Assembly (NCBI GenBank): GCA_016938425.1
Contig: JAFGUR010000058.1
Coordinates: 1 to 19,246 of the forward strand
Direction: 5' to 3'
DNA from: Fusobacteriaceae bacterium
GTDB lineage: Bacteria > Fusobacteriota > Fusobacteriia > Fusobacteriales > Fusobacteriaceae
DNA length: 19,246 bases
In this document: positions 7,580 to 15,715 of the stretch, piece after piece
How the letters are laid out: each line of letters opens with the position of its first letter
Position numbering within the stretch: position 1 is the first letter of the stretch
Program-made: the position numbers and the translations under genes
The notes under the pieces: model-generated
The model's database searches: none
Seen by the model: only the letters and a program-made list of their open reading frames with translations
What the model was told of the DNA's origin: nothing

Positions 7580-8359
7580 ATGAAAAAAGAATTTGTTCAA
7601 AATCTATTTGATGTAAAAGATAAAGTAATCGTTGTTACTGGTGCTTCAGGAGCATTAGGCCAAGCACTTTGCTATGGATATGGATTTGCAGGAGCAAAAT
7701 TAGTAGTAAACGGAAGGAAAGAAGAATCATTAAAATCAATGTGTAATGATATGAAAGCTCAAGGAATAGAGTGTACTTATTTTGTTGGAGACCCAGCAGT
7801 AGAAGAAAGTGTAAAAGGACTTATGAAAAAAGCAGTAGAAACTTATGGAGAAATTAATGTTTTAGTTACCGCAGCAGGATTTAATGCTCCAAAATCAATT
7901 CTTAATCATACTCTTCAAGAATGGGAAGAAATTATGGATTCAAATGTAAAAGGGACTTGGTTATGTTGTAAATATGCTGGAGAGCAAATGGTTAAACAAG
8001 GAAAAGGCGGGAAAGTGATTCTTGTTTCATCAGCCAGAAGCAAAGTTGGAATGAAAAATTATACAGGATATTGTACAGCAAAAGGTGGAATTGACCTTAT
8101 GGCTCAATCACTTGCATGTGAATGGGGAGAATACGGAATAAATGTAAATACGTTTAATCCAACAGTATTTAGATCTCCATTAACAGAATGGATGTTCAAT
8201 GATGATACAGCAAAAACTAAATTCTTAACAAGAATTCCATTAGGAAGACTTGGAGAACCAGAAGATTTTGTTGGAGTAGCATTATTTTTAGCTTCAAGTG
8301 CAAGTAATTTCATAACAGGTGCAAATATAGCGGCTGATGGGGGGTACTGGGCAAACTAA
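7580..8359 (+). CDS. SDR oxidoreductase, probable NADPH phloroglucinol reductase
   Basis: A classical short-chain dehydrogenase of 259 residues. It has the T20-G-A-S-G-A-L-G27 cofactor loop, A-A-G at 98-100, catalytic N122, S151, Y164 and K168 (Y-x3-K), and a C-terminal G-A-N-I-A-A-D-G-G. G-R-K follows the second strand (45-47); an arginine there favours NADPH over NADH. Phloroglucinol reductase in anaerobes is an NADPH-dependent SDR that reduces the aromatic ring, as its keto tautomer, to dihydrophloroglucinol. The fold is certain; the substrate comes from the adjoining ring-opening, dehydrogenase and BKACE genes. The stop codon shares one base with the next start (TAATG), so the two are translationally coupled. 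Alternative: another ketone reductase such as a gluconate or 3-oxoacyl type. Confidence 0.82.
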   Translation: MKKEFVQNLFDVKDKVIVVTGASGALGQALCYGYGFAGAKLVVNGRKEESLKSMCNDMKAQGIECTYFVGDPAVEESVKGLMKKAVETYGEINVLVTAAGFNAPKSILNHTLQEWEEIMDSNVKGTWLCCKYAGEQMVKQGKGGKVILVSSARSKVGMKNYTGYCTAKGGIDLMAQSLACEWGEYGINVNTFNPTVFRSPLTEWMFNDDTAKTKFLTRIPLGRLGEPEDFVGVALFLASSASNFITGANIAADGGYWAN

Positions 8360-9294
8360 TGGCTAGAGAAATTAAAAATATCACTATATTTGGTGCTGGT
8401 TTAATGGGAAATGGTCTTGCTCAAGTATTTGCTTCTGATGAAAATGCTAATGTTATAGTAAAAGATATAAAATTAAGTGAAAATCCTTCGCAAGTTTTAG
8501 AAGATAATCTTAACACTCTTATTTCTAAGAATGCTATGACTAGAGAAAAAGCAGATTCAATATTAAGAAGAGTAAAATATACAACAGACATGGAAGAGGC
8601 TCTTAAAGATGCTGATTTTATTATTGAATGTATCTTTGAAAATATGGAATTGAAGCAAAATTTATTTAAAGATATAGAACCTCTTTGTAAACCAGATGCA
8701 ATTTTCGCAACAAATACTTCAGTTATGAGTATTACAGAAATAGCTTCAAAAGTTAAAGATAAAAGTAGAATTGTAGGTACACATTTTTGGAATCCTCCTT
8801 ACCTTATACCTCTTGTAGAAGTCGTAAAAGGGAATGAAACAAGTGAAAAAGTTTTTGAGGATACTTACAATTATTTGAGAAGAATAGGGAAAAAAGCTGT
8901 TAAGTGTATGAAAGATGTCCCAGGATTTATAGCAAATAGACTTCAACATGCTATTTGGAGAGAAGCACTTTCTATTGTTGAAAAAGGAATTGCTGATGCA
9001 GAAACAGTTGATGAAGCTTTAAGATATGGGCCGGGATTAAGATGGCCAATTTTAGGAATTTTAGAAAATGCTGATATGATTGGACTTGATTTATCTCTTA
9101 ATATTCAAGAATATATAGTTCCACATTTGGAAGATTCTCATAGTGCTTCAAGTTTATTAAAAAAACATGTTGCTGATGGAAATCTTGGATTCAAAACAGG
9201 AAAAGGTTATCAAACTTGGACTGAAGAAGAAATCAAAGCTTCTAAAAAACGTTTGAATGAGTATTTAATTGATGTTACAAAAGATTTAAAATAA
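8359..9294 (+). CDS. 3-hydroxyacyl-CoA dehydrogenase-like enzyme, probable 3-hydroxy-5-oxohexanoate dehydrogenase
   Basis: A 311-residue enzyme of the 3-hydroxyacyl-CoA dehydrogenase superfamily. The Rossmann loop is G12-A-G-L-M-G17. The catalytic segment is G-T-H142-F-W-N-P-P, with Glu154 twelve residues later forming the usual His-Glu dyad. The C-terminal helical domain (about 185-300) contains D-V-P-G-F-I-A-N-R-L-Q and G-F-K-T-G-K-G-Y. The W-N-P-P variant in place of the common F-N-P-V resembles members that act on free acids rather than CoA esters. In the phloroglucinol pathway such an enzyme oxidises (S)-3-hydroxy-5-oxohexanoate to 3,5-dioxohexanoate (triacetate). It overlaps the SDR gene by one base. 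The fold is certain; the substrate is inferred from the gene set. Confidence 0.8.
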   Translation: MAREIKNITIFGAGLMGNGLAQVFASDENANVIVKDIKLSENPSQVLEDNLNTLISKNAMTREKADSILRRVKYTTDMEEALKDADFIIECIFENMELKQNLFKDIEPLCKPDAIFATNTSVMSITEIASKVKDKSRIVGTHFWNPPYLIPLVEVVKGNETSEKVFEDTYNYLRRIGKKAVKCMKDVPGFIANRLQHAIWREALSIVEKGIADAETVDEALRYGPGLRWPILGILENADMIGLDLSLNIQEYIVPHLEDSHSASSLLKKHVADGNLGFKTGKGYQTWTEEEIKASKKRLNEYLIDVTKDLK

Positions 9295-9335
9295 TAAATT
9301 TGTTTATTTTTAATGAAGGCAAAAAGAATAAATTC

Positions 9336-9465
9336 GAAGCTTATTCAGCTTCACCGAACCAGCGTGACGCTGGACCCATTAATTTTATTAAAGTTTAAAT
9401 TTAACTTCATTTTAAGGGGTTTCCTTACAGGATAAGCTTTGCAAAAAGCGTCCCACGCTTAGGTT
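9336..9465. repeat. GC-richer palindromic intergenic repeat, copy A
   Basis: The gap of about 240 bases before the cyclase gene contains hairpin-forming, comparatively GC-rich sequence. There is a GAAGCT/AGCTTC stem (9336-9352), then CCAGCGT-G-ACGCTGG (9359-9373) followed by ACCC, then AGGGGTTTCC and an AAGCG/CGCTT stem. The central palindrome and the AGGGGTT and AAGC landmarks recur in copy B at 10510-10620. This suggests a dispersed intergenic repeat family or a decayed mobile element. A 40-codon ORF runs through it but has no ribosome binding site. Confidence 0.5.
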
Positions 9466-9533
9466 TTAGTTTTTGTATTATAAATAAAAATATTTTAAAG
9501 TAAAATAATAAAAATTTCGGAGGAATAATTAAA

Positions 9534-10472
9534 ATGGGAAAAAAAATATTTGTAGATTTAACACATCCTTTTAGTGCAGACATACCTTTATGGCCATATT
9601 TTGCAAAACCAAAAATAGATACAATGCACAATCTAGGTAAAAGTGGAGTTTTAACTCAAAAAATTGATGTAGTTATGCACTGTGGAACACATGCTGATGC
9701 ACCTAGACACGTAATGGAATATGAATTTGATGGAAAAAGAGCAAGATATACTCATGAAATGCCAGTAGATGCTTATTGCGGAGATGCAGTATGTTTAGAT
9801 ATTCAAGTTGAAAGATGGGGATTAATTACTCCTGAACATCTTGAAGATGCTTGTAGAAGAGCGAATATCAAACCTGAGGAACTTGAAGGAATGGTAATTT
9901 GTTTAAGAACAGGAATGCATTTAAAATTTGATGATTCCAAAGAATATTATCACTATTCTTGTGGAACAGGAATTGAAGCTGGTAAATGGTTTGCAAAATA
10001 CAAGCCTAAATGTGTAGCAATGGATATGCAAGCCCTTGACCATCCATTACATACAACAATGGGTAAAAATGGTGGCCCATTGGGAATGAACCTAAATGGG
10101 AATCACGGGATTCCTATAACTGATGAATATATAGAAAAATTTGGAATAAAAGCTTTTGCAGAATTTAATAAAGCTACTTATATTGAGCAATTTGGAAAAG
10201 AAAAATACATGGAAAAATTTGGTTTCTTAGAAGACCATAACTTAGAAGGGACTTGGGAACCTTGTCATAAATATATGCTTGGAAATGGAATAGTTGGAAT
10301 TGAAAATCTTGGTGGAGACTTAGAAAAAGTTGTTGGAAAAAAATTCAGATTCATGGCTTTCCCAATTAGATGGTATTTGGGTGATGGGTCTATGCTTAGA
10401 TGTGTTGCTGAAATAGATGAAGATGATGTAAATGATGTTCCAGAAAGAAAATATAGTTACGGGTCAATTTAA
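9534..10472 (+). CDS. Cyclase-family metallohydrolase, probable dihydrophloroglucinol cyclohydrolase
   Basis: A 312-residue member of the cyclase (kynurenine formamidase-like) family. The metal-binding signature H49-C-G-T-H53-A-D55-A-P-R-H59 is intact. The start F-V-D-L-T-H-P-F and the later G-T-G-I-E-A-G segment are also family features. It is longer than most members (about 210-260), with extra sequence around 170-250. Dihydrophloroglucinol cyclohydrolase of this family hydrolyses the C-C bond of the cyclic diketone and opens the ring to 3-hydroxy-5-oxohexanoate, probably with Mn2+. It follows the reductase and hydroxyhexanoate dehydrogenase genes across a repeat-containing gap and has a CGGAGGA ribosome binding site. 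Family is certain; substrate is assigned from the cluster. Confidence 0.82.
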   Translation: MGKKIFVDLTHPFSADIPLWPYFAKPKIDTMHNLGKSGVLTQKIDVVMHCGTHADAPRHVMEYEFDGKRARYTHEMPVDAYCGDAVCLDIQVERWGLITPEHLEDACRRANIKPEELEGMVICLRTGMHLKFDDSKEYYHYSCGTGIEAGKWFAKYKPKCVAMDMQALDHPLHTTMGKNGGPLGMNLNGNHGIPITDEYIEKFGIKAFAEFNKATYIEQFGKEKYMEKFGFLEDHNLEGTWEPCHKYMLGNGIVGIENLGGDLEKVVGKKFRFMAFPIRWYLGDGSMLRCVAEIDEDDVNDVPERKYSYGSI

Positions 10473-10509
10473 CAACTAATTAAAATTTAGCGAATAATAA
10501 TTTTAATTC

Positions 10510-10620
10510 TTGGGCGTCTGCCCAAACCCGACCAGCAACGGTTGCTGGACACCTTGAAATAAAAGTAATTAATTTTTAAATTAGGGGTTAAGCATCCTAC
10601 GTTTACGAGGTTTTTAGATA
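10510..10620. repeat. GC-richer palindromic intergenic repeat, copy B
   Basis: It opens with TTGGGC-GTCT-GCCCAA (10510-10525), then CCAGCAAC-G-GTTGCTGG (10532-10548) followed by ACACC, and a later AGGGGTTAAGC. The second palindrome has the same outline as in copy A: CCAGC arms, a single central G and GCTGGAC after. The first hairpin could also attenuate transcription after the cyclase gene, but no T tract follows it. The rest of the 260-base gap up to the BKACE gene shows no gene. Confidence 0.5.
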
Positions 10621-10732
10621 CTCTTAATTTCTGAAAGAAGTCTTAGAGTACTTTTATACAGAGTGGACGCAGAGTTCAAGTATTAAGTTACTGTGGCTTT
10701 AATTAACTTAGATACAAATAAGGAGAAATAAA

Positions 10733-11554
10733 ATGGCAAAAACAATAATAACTGTAGCGACAACAGGGGCTTGGCCTACAAAAAAAGATAATCCGAATAT
10801 TCCTTTAACACCTCAAGAGATAGCAAATGATGTCTATGAATGTTATAAAGCTGGGGCAGCAGTTGCCCATCTTCATATGAGAGATGATGAAGGTAAAGGA
10901 ACTATGAGTAAAGAAAAATTTGAAGAAACAGTTAAATTAATCAGAGAAAAATGTGACATAATTCTAAATTTAACTACTTCAGGTGATTTGAATGCTACTG
11001 ATGAAACTAGACAGGCACATTTAAAATCAATAAAACCAGAAATGGCTTCTTATGATTGCGGTTCAATGAACTGGGGACATAATGCTTTATTCATAAATCA
11101 TCCTAAATTCTTAGAAGAATTAGGACAAACTATGCAAGAAAATGGGATAAAACCAGAAGTTGAAATATTTGATGCTGGAATGGTTTACAACTCGTTATAC
11201 TATTTGAAAAATGGTGTGTTAAAAGCTCCAATTCACTATCAATTTGTTTTGGGTGCTGCAGGAGGAACAACTGCAACTATTGAAAACTTAGTATACTTAA
11301 AAAATTTAATTCCTACTGATTCTACATGGTCTGCAATAGGTATAGGAAAAGGACATATGCCAATATTAATGGCAGCAATTGCAATGGGCGGTCATATTAG
11401 AGTTGGAATGGAAGATAATGTTCTATTCGCTAAGGGTCAATTGGCAGATTCAAATGCTCAATTTGTAACTAGAGCAGCAAATTTAATAAGAGAGTTTGGA
11501 AATGAAGTAGCAACAGTTCAAGATGCAAGAGAAATTTTAGGTTTAAATAAATAA
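10733..11554 (+). CDS. BKACE-family beta-keto acid cleavage enzyme, probable triacetate acetoacetate-lyase
   Basis: A 273-residue TIM-barrel enzyme of the BKACE family (DUF849; type member Kce of lysine fermentation). Metal-binding H46-L-H48 sits in A-H-L-H-M-R-D, and R223-V-G-M-E227 supplies the usual third ligand; Kce has H46, H48 and E230. These enzymes transfer the two-carbon end of a beta-keto acid to acetyl-CoA, producing acetoacetate and the shortened acyl-CoA. Acting on triacetate this gives acetoacetate and acetoacetyl-CoA, which fits the following CoA-transferase and thiolase genes. A true 3-keto-5-aminohexanoate cleavage enzyme is less likely because no lysine-fermentation genes are present. 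An AAGGAG site precedes the start. Confidence 0.83.
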   Translation: MAKTIITVATTGAWPTKKDNPNIPLTPQEIANDVYECYKAGAAVAHLHMRDDEGKGTMSKEKFEETVKLIREKCDIILNLTTSGDLNATDETRQAHLKSIKPEMASYDCGSMNWGHNALFINHPKFLEELGQTMQENGIKPEVEIFDAGMVYNSLYYLKNGVLKAPIHYQFVLGAAGGTTATIENLVYLKNLIPTDSTWSAIGIGKGHMPILMAAIAMGGHIRVGMEDNVLFAKGQLADSNAQFVTRAANLIREFGNEVATVQDAREILGLNK

Positions 11555-11563
11555 ATGTAAATC

Positions 11564-11598
11564 TTAATGGGAGAGTAATTCATTTTACTCCCCATTAA
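11564..11598 (+). terminator. Hairpin between the BKACE and MFS genes (weak terminator)
   Basis: TTAATGGGAGAGTAA (11564-11578) pairs with TTTACTCCCCATTAA (11584-11598), with one bulge. Only four T follow, with ATTTTG after the stem, so it is probably a weak terminator or an mRNA-stabilising hairpin that lowers expression of downstream genes. Confidence 0.5.
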
Positions 11599-11637
11599 TT
11601 TTGAAGGCCTTATATAAAACATATTGGAGGTAACAAA

Positions 11638-12951
11638 ATGAATCAAAATTTTGACAGTAGCATTGAAATATCTAATAAAAAAATTGAAAATAAAAGTATT
11701 GGAAATTTTGGTAGAAGTGGATGGGGAGTAATAATTTATTGCGCAGCAATGTTTTGGTTTTATGTTGGAATGGTAAATGATGGTTCAAATATTACAGCTC
11801 CAGCTTTTGCGAAGATAAGTAATACTCCTTACCCTATAGTATTAAGCATGGGAACTGTTGCAGGTTTGGTTGGTTTTTTGTTTTTCATAGTTTTTGGGCA
11901 AATAAACATAAAATTAGGTGCTAAAAAGACATCGTTTATATGTATGCTTTTGGCTGGAATTTCTTATTTTGGGATAGGAATGTCAAATTCATTATTATCC
12001 TATGCTATATGCCTTTGTGTTGTTACAGGTTCTGTAATGTCAGGAGGATATATAGCAGGAGGAACTCTTGTAGCAAAATGGTTTCCTAAGAAAAAGGGAA
12101 TAGTAATGGGTTATACAACAATGGGGCATAATTTAGCTTCAGCTTTTTATGTGCCAATGATTGCTTTTCTAGTAAATTTTTTAGGATTTAAAAAAGGATT
12201 AATGATTCCAAGTATAGGTGTTGTAATAGTAGGAATTATTGGACTTTTAATGATAAAAAATACACCAGAAGAAAAAGGGCAATATCCAGATAATGTAACA
12301 AAAGAAGAGTATGAAGAATTCTATTTTACACATAAAGATGAAGAGGCAACTGGTGGATGGACTACAAAGAAACTTTTATCAGAAAGAGAGCTTTGGCTAA
12401 GTGCTGTGACTACAGGAATATTTCAACTGGTTACTGTTGGTGTTATGACTCAACTTGTAGTTAGAAATATGCAACTTGGATTCACACAAGTTCAAGCAAT
12501 TTCTATAATGACCTTTCTTGCGGCAATTGGTGTTGTAGGCTCTTGGTTATTTGGAGTAATAGATACAAAATTTGGAACAAAAATATCAATGATAATTTTT
12601 GCTGTTTGGTATATTGGAGCTTTAGGGCTTAATATAACTGAAACTAAATTTGGTATTTATTCTTCAATATTTATGATTGGAATGGCAATAGGAGGTTCTG
12701 CTAATTTCACAACTTCACTGCCTGCCGCTATCTTTGGAAGATTTGGATTTGAAAAAGTAAATAGTGTTGTATTTCCTATTCAAGGAATAATAACTTCTCT
12801 AAATTTCTTACTTAGTGGAATTTCTATTAAATTAATGGGAAATTTAAGAGGTGTATATATAGTTTTTATTGCTATTTTAGTTATAAATGTATTCTTAATC
12901 AAAATAATAGACGAGCATAAATTTAATAAAGATTTTAAATTAAGCAAATAG
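11638..12951 (+). CDS. MFS transporter, OFA (oxalate/formate antiporter)-like
   Basis: A 437-residue major facilitator with about twelve membrane segments, a 25-30 residue polar N-terminus and a central cytoplasmic loop near 210-250. The loop after segment 4 contains A-K-W-F-P-K-K-K-G-I-V-M-G, the signature of the oxalate/formate antiporter branch. After segment 6 it reads K-N-T-P-E-E-K-G-Q-Y-P-D, also typical. Located between the lyase and the CoA-transferase genes, it probably imports the aromatic substrate (phloroglucinol or an acyl derivative) or exchanges it for an acid product. Which one cannot be told from sequence. The start lies behind TTGGAGG, 83 bases after the BKACE gene. Confidence 0.82.
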   Translation: MNQNFDSSIEISNKKIENKSIGNFGRSGWGVIIYCAAMFWFYVGMVNDGSNITAPAFAKISNTPYPIVLSMGTVAGLVGFLFFIVFGQINIKLGAKKTSFICMLLAGISYFGIGMSNSLLSYAICLCVVTGSVMSGGYIAGGTLVAKWFPKKKGIVMGYTTMGHNLASAFYVPMIAFLVNFLGFKKGLMIPSIGVVIVGIIGLLMIKNTPEEKGQYPDNVTKEEYEEFYFTHKDEEATGGWTTKKLLSERELWLSAVTTGIFQLVTVGVMTQLVVRNMQLGFTQVQAISIMTFLAAIGVVGSWLFGVIDTKFGTKISMIIFAVWYIGALGLNITETKFGIYSSIFMIGMAIGGSANFTTSLPAAIFGRFGFEKVNSVVFPIQGIITSLNFLLSGISIKLMGNLRGVYIVFIAILVINVFLIKIIDEHKFNKDFKLSK

Positions 12952-12973
12952 AGGAATTGATTCTTAGATCTTC

Positions 12974-13000
12974 TGCAGGAATATAGTTTTTATTCCTGCA
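12974..13000 (+). other. Perfect intergenic hairpin before the CoA-transferase genes
   Basis: Two 10-base arms, TGCAGGAATA and TATTCCTGCA, enclose a seven-base loop. No T tract follows, so this is not a standard terminator. It could be an RNA processing or stabilising element separating expression of the MFS gene from the atoDA-thiolase block, or a protein-binding site. Confidence 0.5.
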
Positions 13001-13034
13001 ACTAAACAGATTTAAACTTCTAAATGGAGGAAAA

Positions 13035-13688
13035 ATGAAGAAATATAAAACTTTGGACGAAGCAGTAAGTCAAATATTTGAGGGTGCAACTTTAATGATT
13101 GGCGGGTTCATGGCTGTTGGGACTCCTGAACCAGTTATTGATGCAATAGTAAAAAAAGGAGTTAAAAATTTAACAATAGTTTGTAATGATGCAGGTTATG
13201 AAGATAGAGGAGTAGGGAAGTTAATTGCCAATGGACAAGTAAAAAAATTAATAGCTTCTCACATAGGCCTTAATCCCCAAGCAGGACAAAAAATGTCTGA
13301 TGGTACTTTAGATATAGAGCTTGTACCACAAGGAACTTTAGTTGAAAGAATTAGAGCCTATGGAGCTGGACTTGGAGGATTTTTAACTCCAACAGGAATA
13401 GGAACTATGGTAGAAGGTGGAAAAGAAATCAAAACTATTGATGGAGTAGAGTATCTTTTAGAGTTGCCTATAAAAGCCGATTTTGCAATTTTATGTGCTG
13501 ATTTATGCGATGAACTCGGAAATTTGACTTATTCAAAAACTACAAGAAACTTTAATCCAGTAATGGCTATGTCTGCTGAACATGTTATTGTTTACCCTAA
13601 TAAACATGTAAAAAGAGGAGAAATAAACCCAGAAATGGTTGTTACACCTCATATTTTTGTAAACAGTATTATTAAGGAGGTAAATTAA
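13035..13688 (+). CDS. atoD: Acetate/acetoacetate CoA-transferase subunit alpha
   Basis: A 217-residue alpha subunit of a class I CoA-transferase. It has the N-terminal glycine-rich G-A-T-L-M-I-G-G-F segment (17-25), L-V-P-Q-G-T-L-V-E-R-I-R-A-Y-G-A-G-L-G-G-F-L-T-P near 97-119, and N-L-T-Y near 163. With the beta subunit it moves CoA from a donor acyl-CoA to acetoacetate, giving acetoacetyl-CoA and a free acid such as acetate or butyrate. Here it would activate the acetoacetate released by the BKACE enzyme. The stop shares one base with the atoA start (TAATG), giving tight coupling of the two subunits. An ATGGAGG site precedes the start. Confidence 0.92.
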   Translation: MKKYKTLDEAVSQIFEGATLMIGGFMAVGTPEPVIDAIVKKGVKNLTIVCNDAGYEDRGVGKLIANGQVKKLIASHIGLNPQAGQKMSDGTLDIELVPQGTLVERIRAYGAGLGGFLTPTGIGTMVEGGKEIKTIDGVEYLLELPIKADFAILCADLCDELGNLTYSKTTRNFNPVMAMSAEHVIVYPNKHVKRGEINPEMVVTPHIFVNSIIKEVN

Positions 13689-14341
13689 TGGCAGATATAA
13701 AAGAATTAATTGCAAAAAGAGTTGTAAAAGAATTTGAAGATGGAAATGTTGTTAATCTAGGAATAGGACTTCCAACTTTAGCCGCAAATTATGTACCTAG
13801 TAATATGGAAGTTTTTCTACAATCTGAAAATGGATTTATTAATTTAGGGTCTGCACCTGAGGAATCAAATATTGATATGGATTTAACAAATGCAGGGGGA
13901 CAACCTGTAACAATGGTTAATGGAGGAGCGTATTTTGACAGTGCTACTTCTTTTGTAATTATTAGAGGAAGGCATGTTGATGTTACTGTTTTAGGTTCTC
14001 TTGAGGTTGATGAAAAGGGAAATCTATCAAATTGGATAATTCCAGGGAAAATGGTTCCAGGAATGGGTGGAGCTATGGATTTGGTAGTTGGAGCAAAAAA
14101 AGTTATTGTAGCTATGACACATACAGCAAAAGGGAAAGCAAAAATATTAAAAAATTGCACACTACCTTTTACAGCAAAAGGAAAAGTAAATATGATAATA
14201 ACTGAAATGGGTGTAATGGAAGTTACCAAAGAGGGACTTTTATTAACTGAGTATAATCCAGAATTTAGCATAGAAGATATTAAAAAGGCTACTGAGGCAG
14301 AATTAATAATATCAGATAATCTGATTAAAATGGAGGTTTAA
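13688..14341 (+). CDS. atoA: Acetate/acetoacetate CoA-transferase subunit beta
   Basis: A 217-residue beta subunit. The catalytic glutamate is E47 in Q-S-E-N-G, which forms the covalent glutamyl-CoA thioester in this family. N-L-G-I-G-L-P-T (23-30), G-G-A-Y-F-D-S-A near 84-91 and G-A-M-D-L-V-V-G-A are further family motifs. It works as a complex with the alpha subunit encoded immediately upstream and is followed after two bases by the thiolase gene, so the three are one translational block. It is directed at acetoacetate in this context, although the family also serves butyrate-producing pathways. Confidence 0.93.
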   Translation: MADIKELIAKRVVKEFEDGNVVNLGIGLPTLAANYVPSNMEVFLQSENGFINLGSAPEESNIDMDLTNAGGQPVTMVNGGAYFDSATSFVIIRGRHVDVTVLGSLEVDEKGNLSNWIIPGKMVPGMGGAMDLVVGAKKVIVAMTHTAKGKAKILKNCTLPFTAKGKVNMIITEMGVMEVTKEGLLLTEYNPEFSIEDIKKATEAELIISDNLIKMEV

Positions 14342-14343
14342 AA

Positions 14344-15546
14344 ATGACTAAAGTTCATATAGTTGCAGCCAAAAGAACTCCAATCGGAAGTTTTTTAGGG
14401 AGTTTAAGTGGAGTTAACCCAACAGATTTAGGGGCAACAGTTATAAAAAATATTTTAGAGGAAATAAAATTAGATAAATCAAAAATTGATGAAGTAATAG
14501 TAGGACATGTTTTACCTGCTGGACATGGTCAAGGAACTGGAAGGCAAGTTTCTATAAAAGCAGGATTGTCAGAAGAAATATGTGGATATGGAATAAATAT
14601 GGTTTGTGGAAGTGGATTAAAATCTGTAATGAATGGATTTGCTTCTATAAAAGCCGGTTTATCTAATGTAATTATTGCTGGTGGAATAGAAAATATGTCT
14701 CAAGCCCCATTTTTAACGCCAAAAGCAACTAGAAATGGATACAAAATGGGTGATATGGTTTTAAAAGACCATATGGTATTTGATGCCTTAACAGACGCTT
14801 ATGAAGGAACTCATATGGGAGTTACAGCAGAAAATATTGCAGAAAAGCATGCAATTACAAGGGATGAACAAGATAAATTTGCATTAAATTCTCAATTAAA
14901 AGCTATTAAAGCTGTTGATGAAGGAAGATTTGATGATGAAATTGTTCCAATTGAAGTTAAAGTAAAAAGAGAAACAGTTTTATTCACTAAAGATGAGTAT
15001 CCAAATAGAGGAACTAGTCTTGAAAAACTAGGGAAACTAGCAACAGTTTTCAAAAAAGATGGGACAGTTACAGCAGGAAATGCTTCAGGAATTAATGATG
15101 GAGCAAGTATGGTAATGTTAGTATCAGAAGAAACTTTGGAAAAAGAAGGTTTAGTTTCTTTAGGAGAAGTTATTGGAGTAGGTCAAGGTGGAGTTAGCCC
15201 AAAAGTTATGGGATTAGGACCAGTTGAAGCTATAAAAAATGCTTTGAAAAATGCTAATTTAAAACTAGAAGATATTGAATTATTTGAATTAAATGAGGCT
15301 TTTGCTGCTCAAGCTTTAGGAGTAGTAAAAGAACTTTCAGAAGAACATAATGTTTCTACTGAATGGATAATGGAAAGAACAAATGTAAATGGAGGAGCCA
15401 TAGCCTTAGGACACCCAGTAGGAGCTTCTGGAAATAGAATATTAGTTACTCTAATTCATGAAATGAAAAAAAGAGATTTAAAATATGGCTTAGCTTCCCT
15501 TTGCATAGGTGGAGGAATGGGTACAGCAGTTATTATAAAAAGATAA
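14344..15546 (+). CDS. atoB: Acetyl-CoA C-acetyltransferase (thiolase)
   Basis: A 400-residue thiolase II. All three catalytic residues are present: nucleophile C88 in N-M-V-C-G-S-G, H357 in G-H-P-V-G-A-S-G and C387 in C-I-G-G-G-M-G. N-E-A-F-A-A-Q is also conserved. It would split acetoacetyl-CoA with CoA into two acetyl-CoA, the last step of the pathway; one of these can prime the BKACE reaction again. The start follows the atoA stop by two bases, with the TGGAGG site inside the end of atoA. A biosynthetic direction toward butyrate is chemically possible, but no crotonase or butyryl-CoA dehydrogenase genes are nearby. Confidence 0.94.
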   Translation: MTKVHIVAAKRTPIGSFLGSLSGVNPTDLGATVIKNILEEIKLDKSKIDEVIVGHVLPAGHGQGTGRQVSIKAGLSEEICGYGINMVCGSGLKSVMNGFASIKAGLSNVIIAGGIENMSQAPFLTPKATRNGYKMGDMVLKDHMVFDALTDAYEGTHMGVTAENIAEKHAITRDEQDKFALNSQLKAIKAVDEGRFDDEIVPIEVKVKRETVLFTKDEYPNRGTSLEKLGKLATVFKKDGTVTAGNASGINDGASMVMLVSEETLEKEGLVSLGEVIGVGQGGVSPKVMGLGPVEAIKNALKNANLKLEDIELFELNEAFAAQALGVVKELSEEHNVSTEWIMERTNVNGGAIALGHPVGASGNRILVTLIHEMKKRDLKYGLASLCIGGGMGTAVIIKR

Positions 15547-15715
15547 ATTTTCAAACATTGGTTGAAAGAGAAGTTCATTGCCAAAATTTTTAAAACACTT
15601 GTAAAGAATTTTATGAAAGGCTAGAATCTCTCGGTAAACCTCGTTTTCTACACAGATTAAGTGTTGGGGTAAAGAGATTAAAATTCAATTATACAAAATA
15701 AAAATGGAGGTTTAA
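15547..15715 (+). other. Structured intergenic stretch between thiolase and flavoprotein genes
   Basis: No gene is seen in these 169 bases. Two complementary pairs interleave: AACACTT (15594-15600) with AAGTGTT (15659-15665), and AATCTCT (15625-15631) with AGAGATT (15673-15679), an arrangement that could form a pseudoknot in RNA. TTCATTGCCA (near 15575) recurs near 16823 in the gap before the hydrolase gene. No terminator is evident, so transcription may continue into the flavoprotein gene. Confidence 0.35.

Noticed and set aside
9313..9435. 40-residue ORF through palindromic repeat copy A
   Set aside because: There is no ribosome binding site before the ATG and the frame is explained by the repeat sequence.
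9425..9631. 68-codon minus-strand frame overlapping the start of the cyclase gene
   Set aside because: It overlaps the well-supported cyclase gene and repeat A and has no recognisable domain.
13789..14271. 160-codon open frame on the minus strand
   Set aside because: It lies entirely antisense to atoA, whose reading frame has intact family motifs and a good ribosome binding site; the minus-strand product has no recognisable features.
10733..15546. Lysine-fermentation cluster (Kce, CoA-transferase, thiolase)
   Set aside because: BKACE and CoA-transferase genes occur there too, but aminomutase, diaminohexanoate dehydrogenase and aminobutyryl-CoA lyase genes are missing, while SDR, cyclase and PhlG-family genes point to phloroglucinol.
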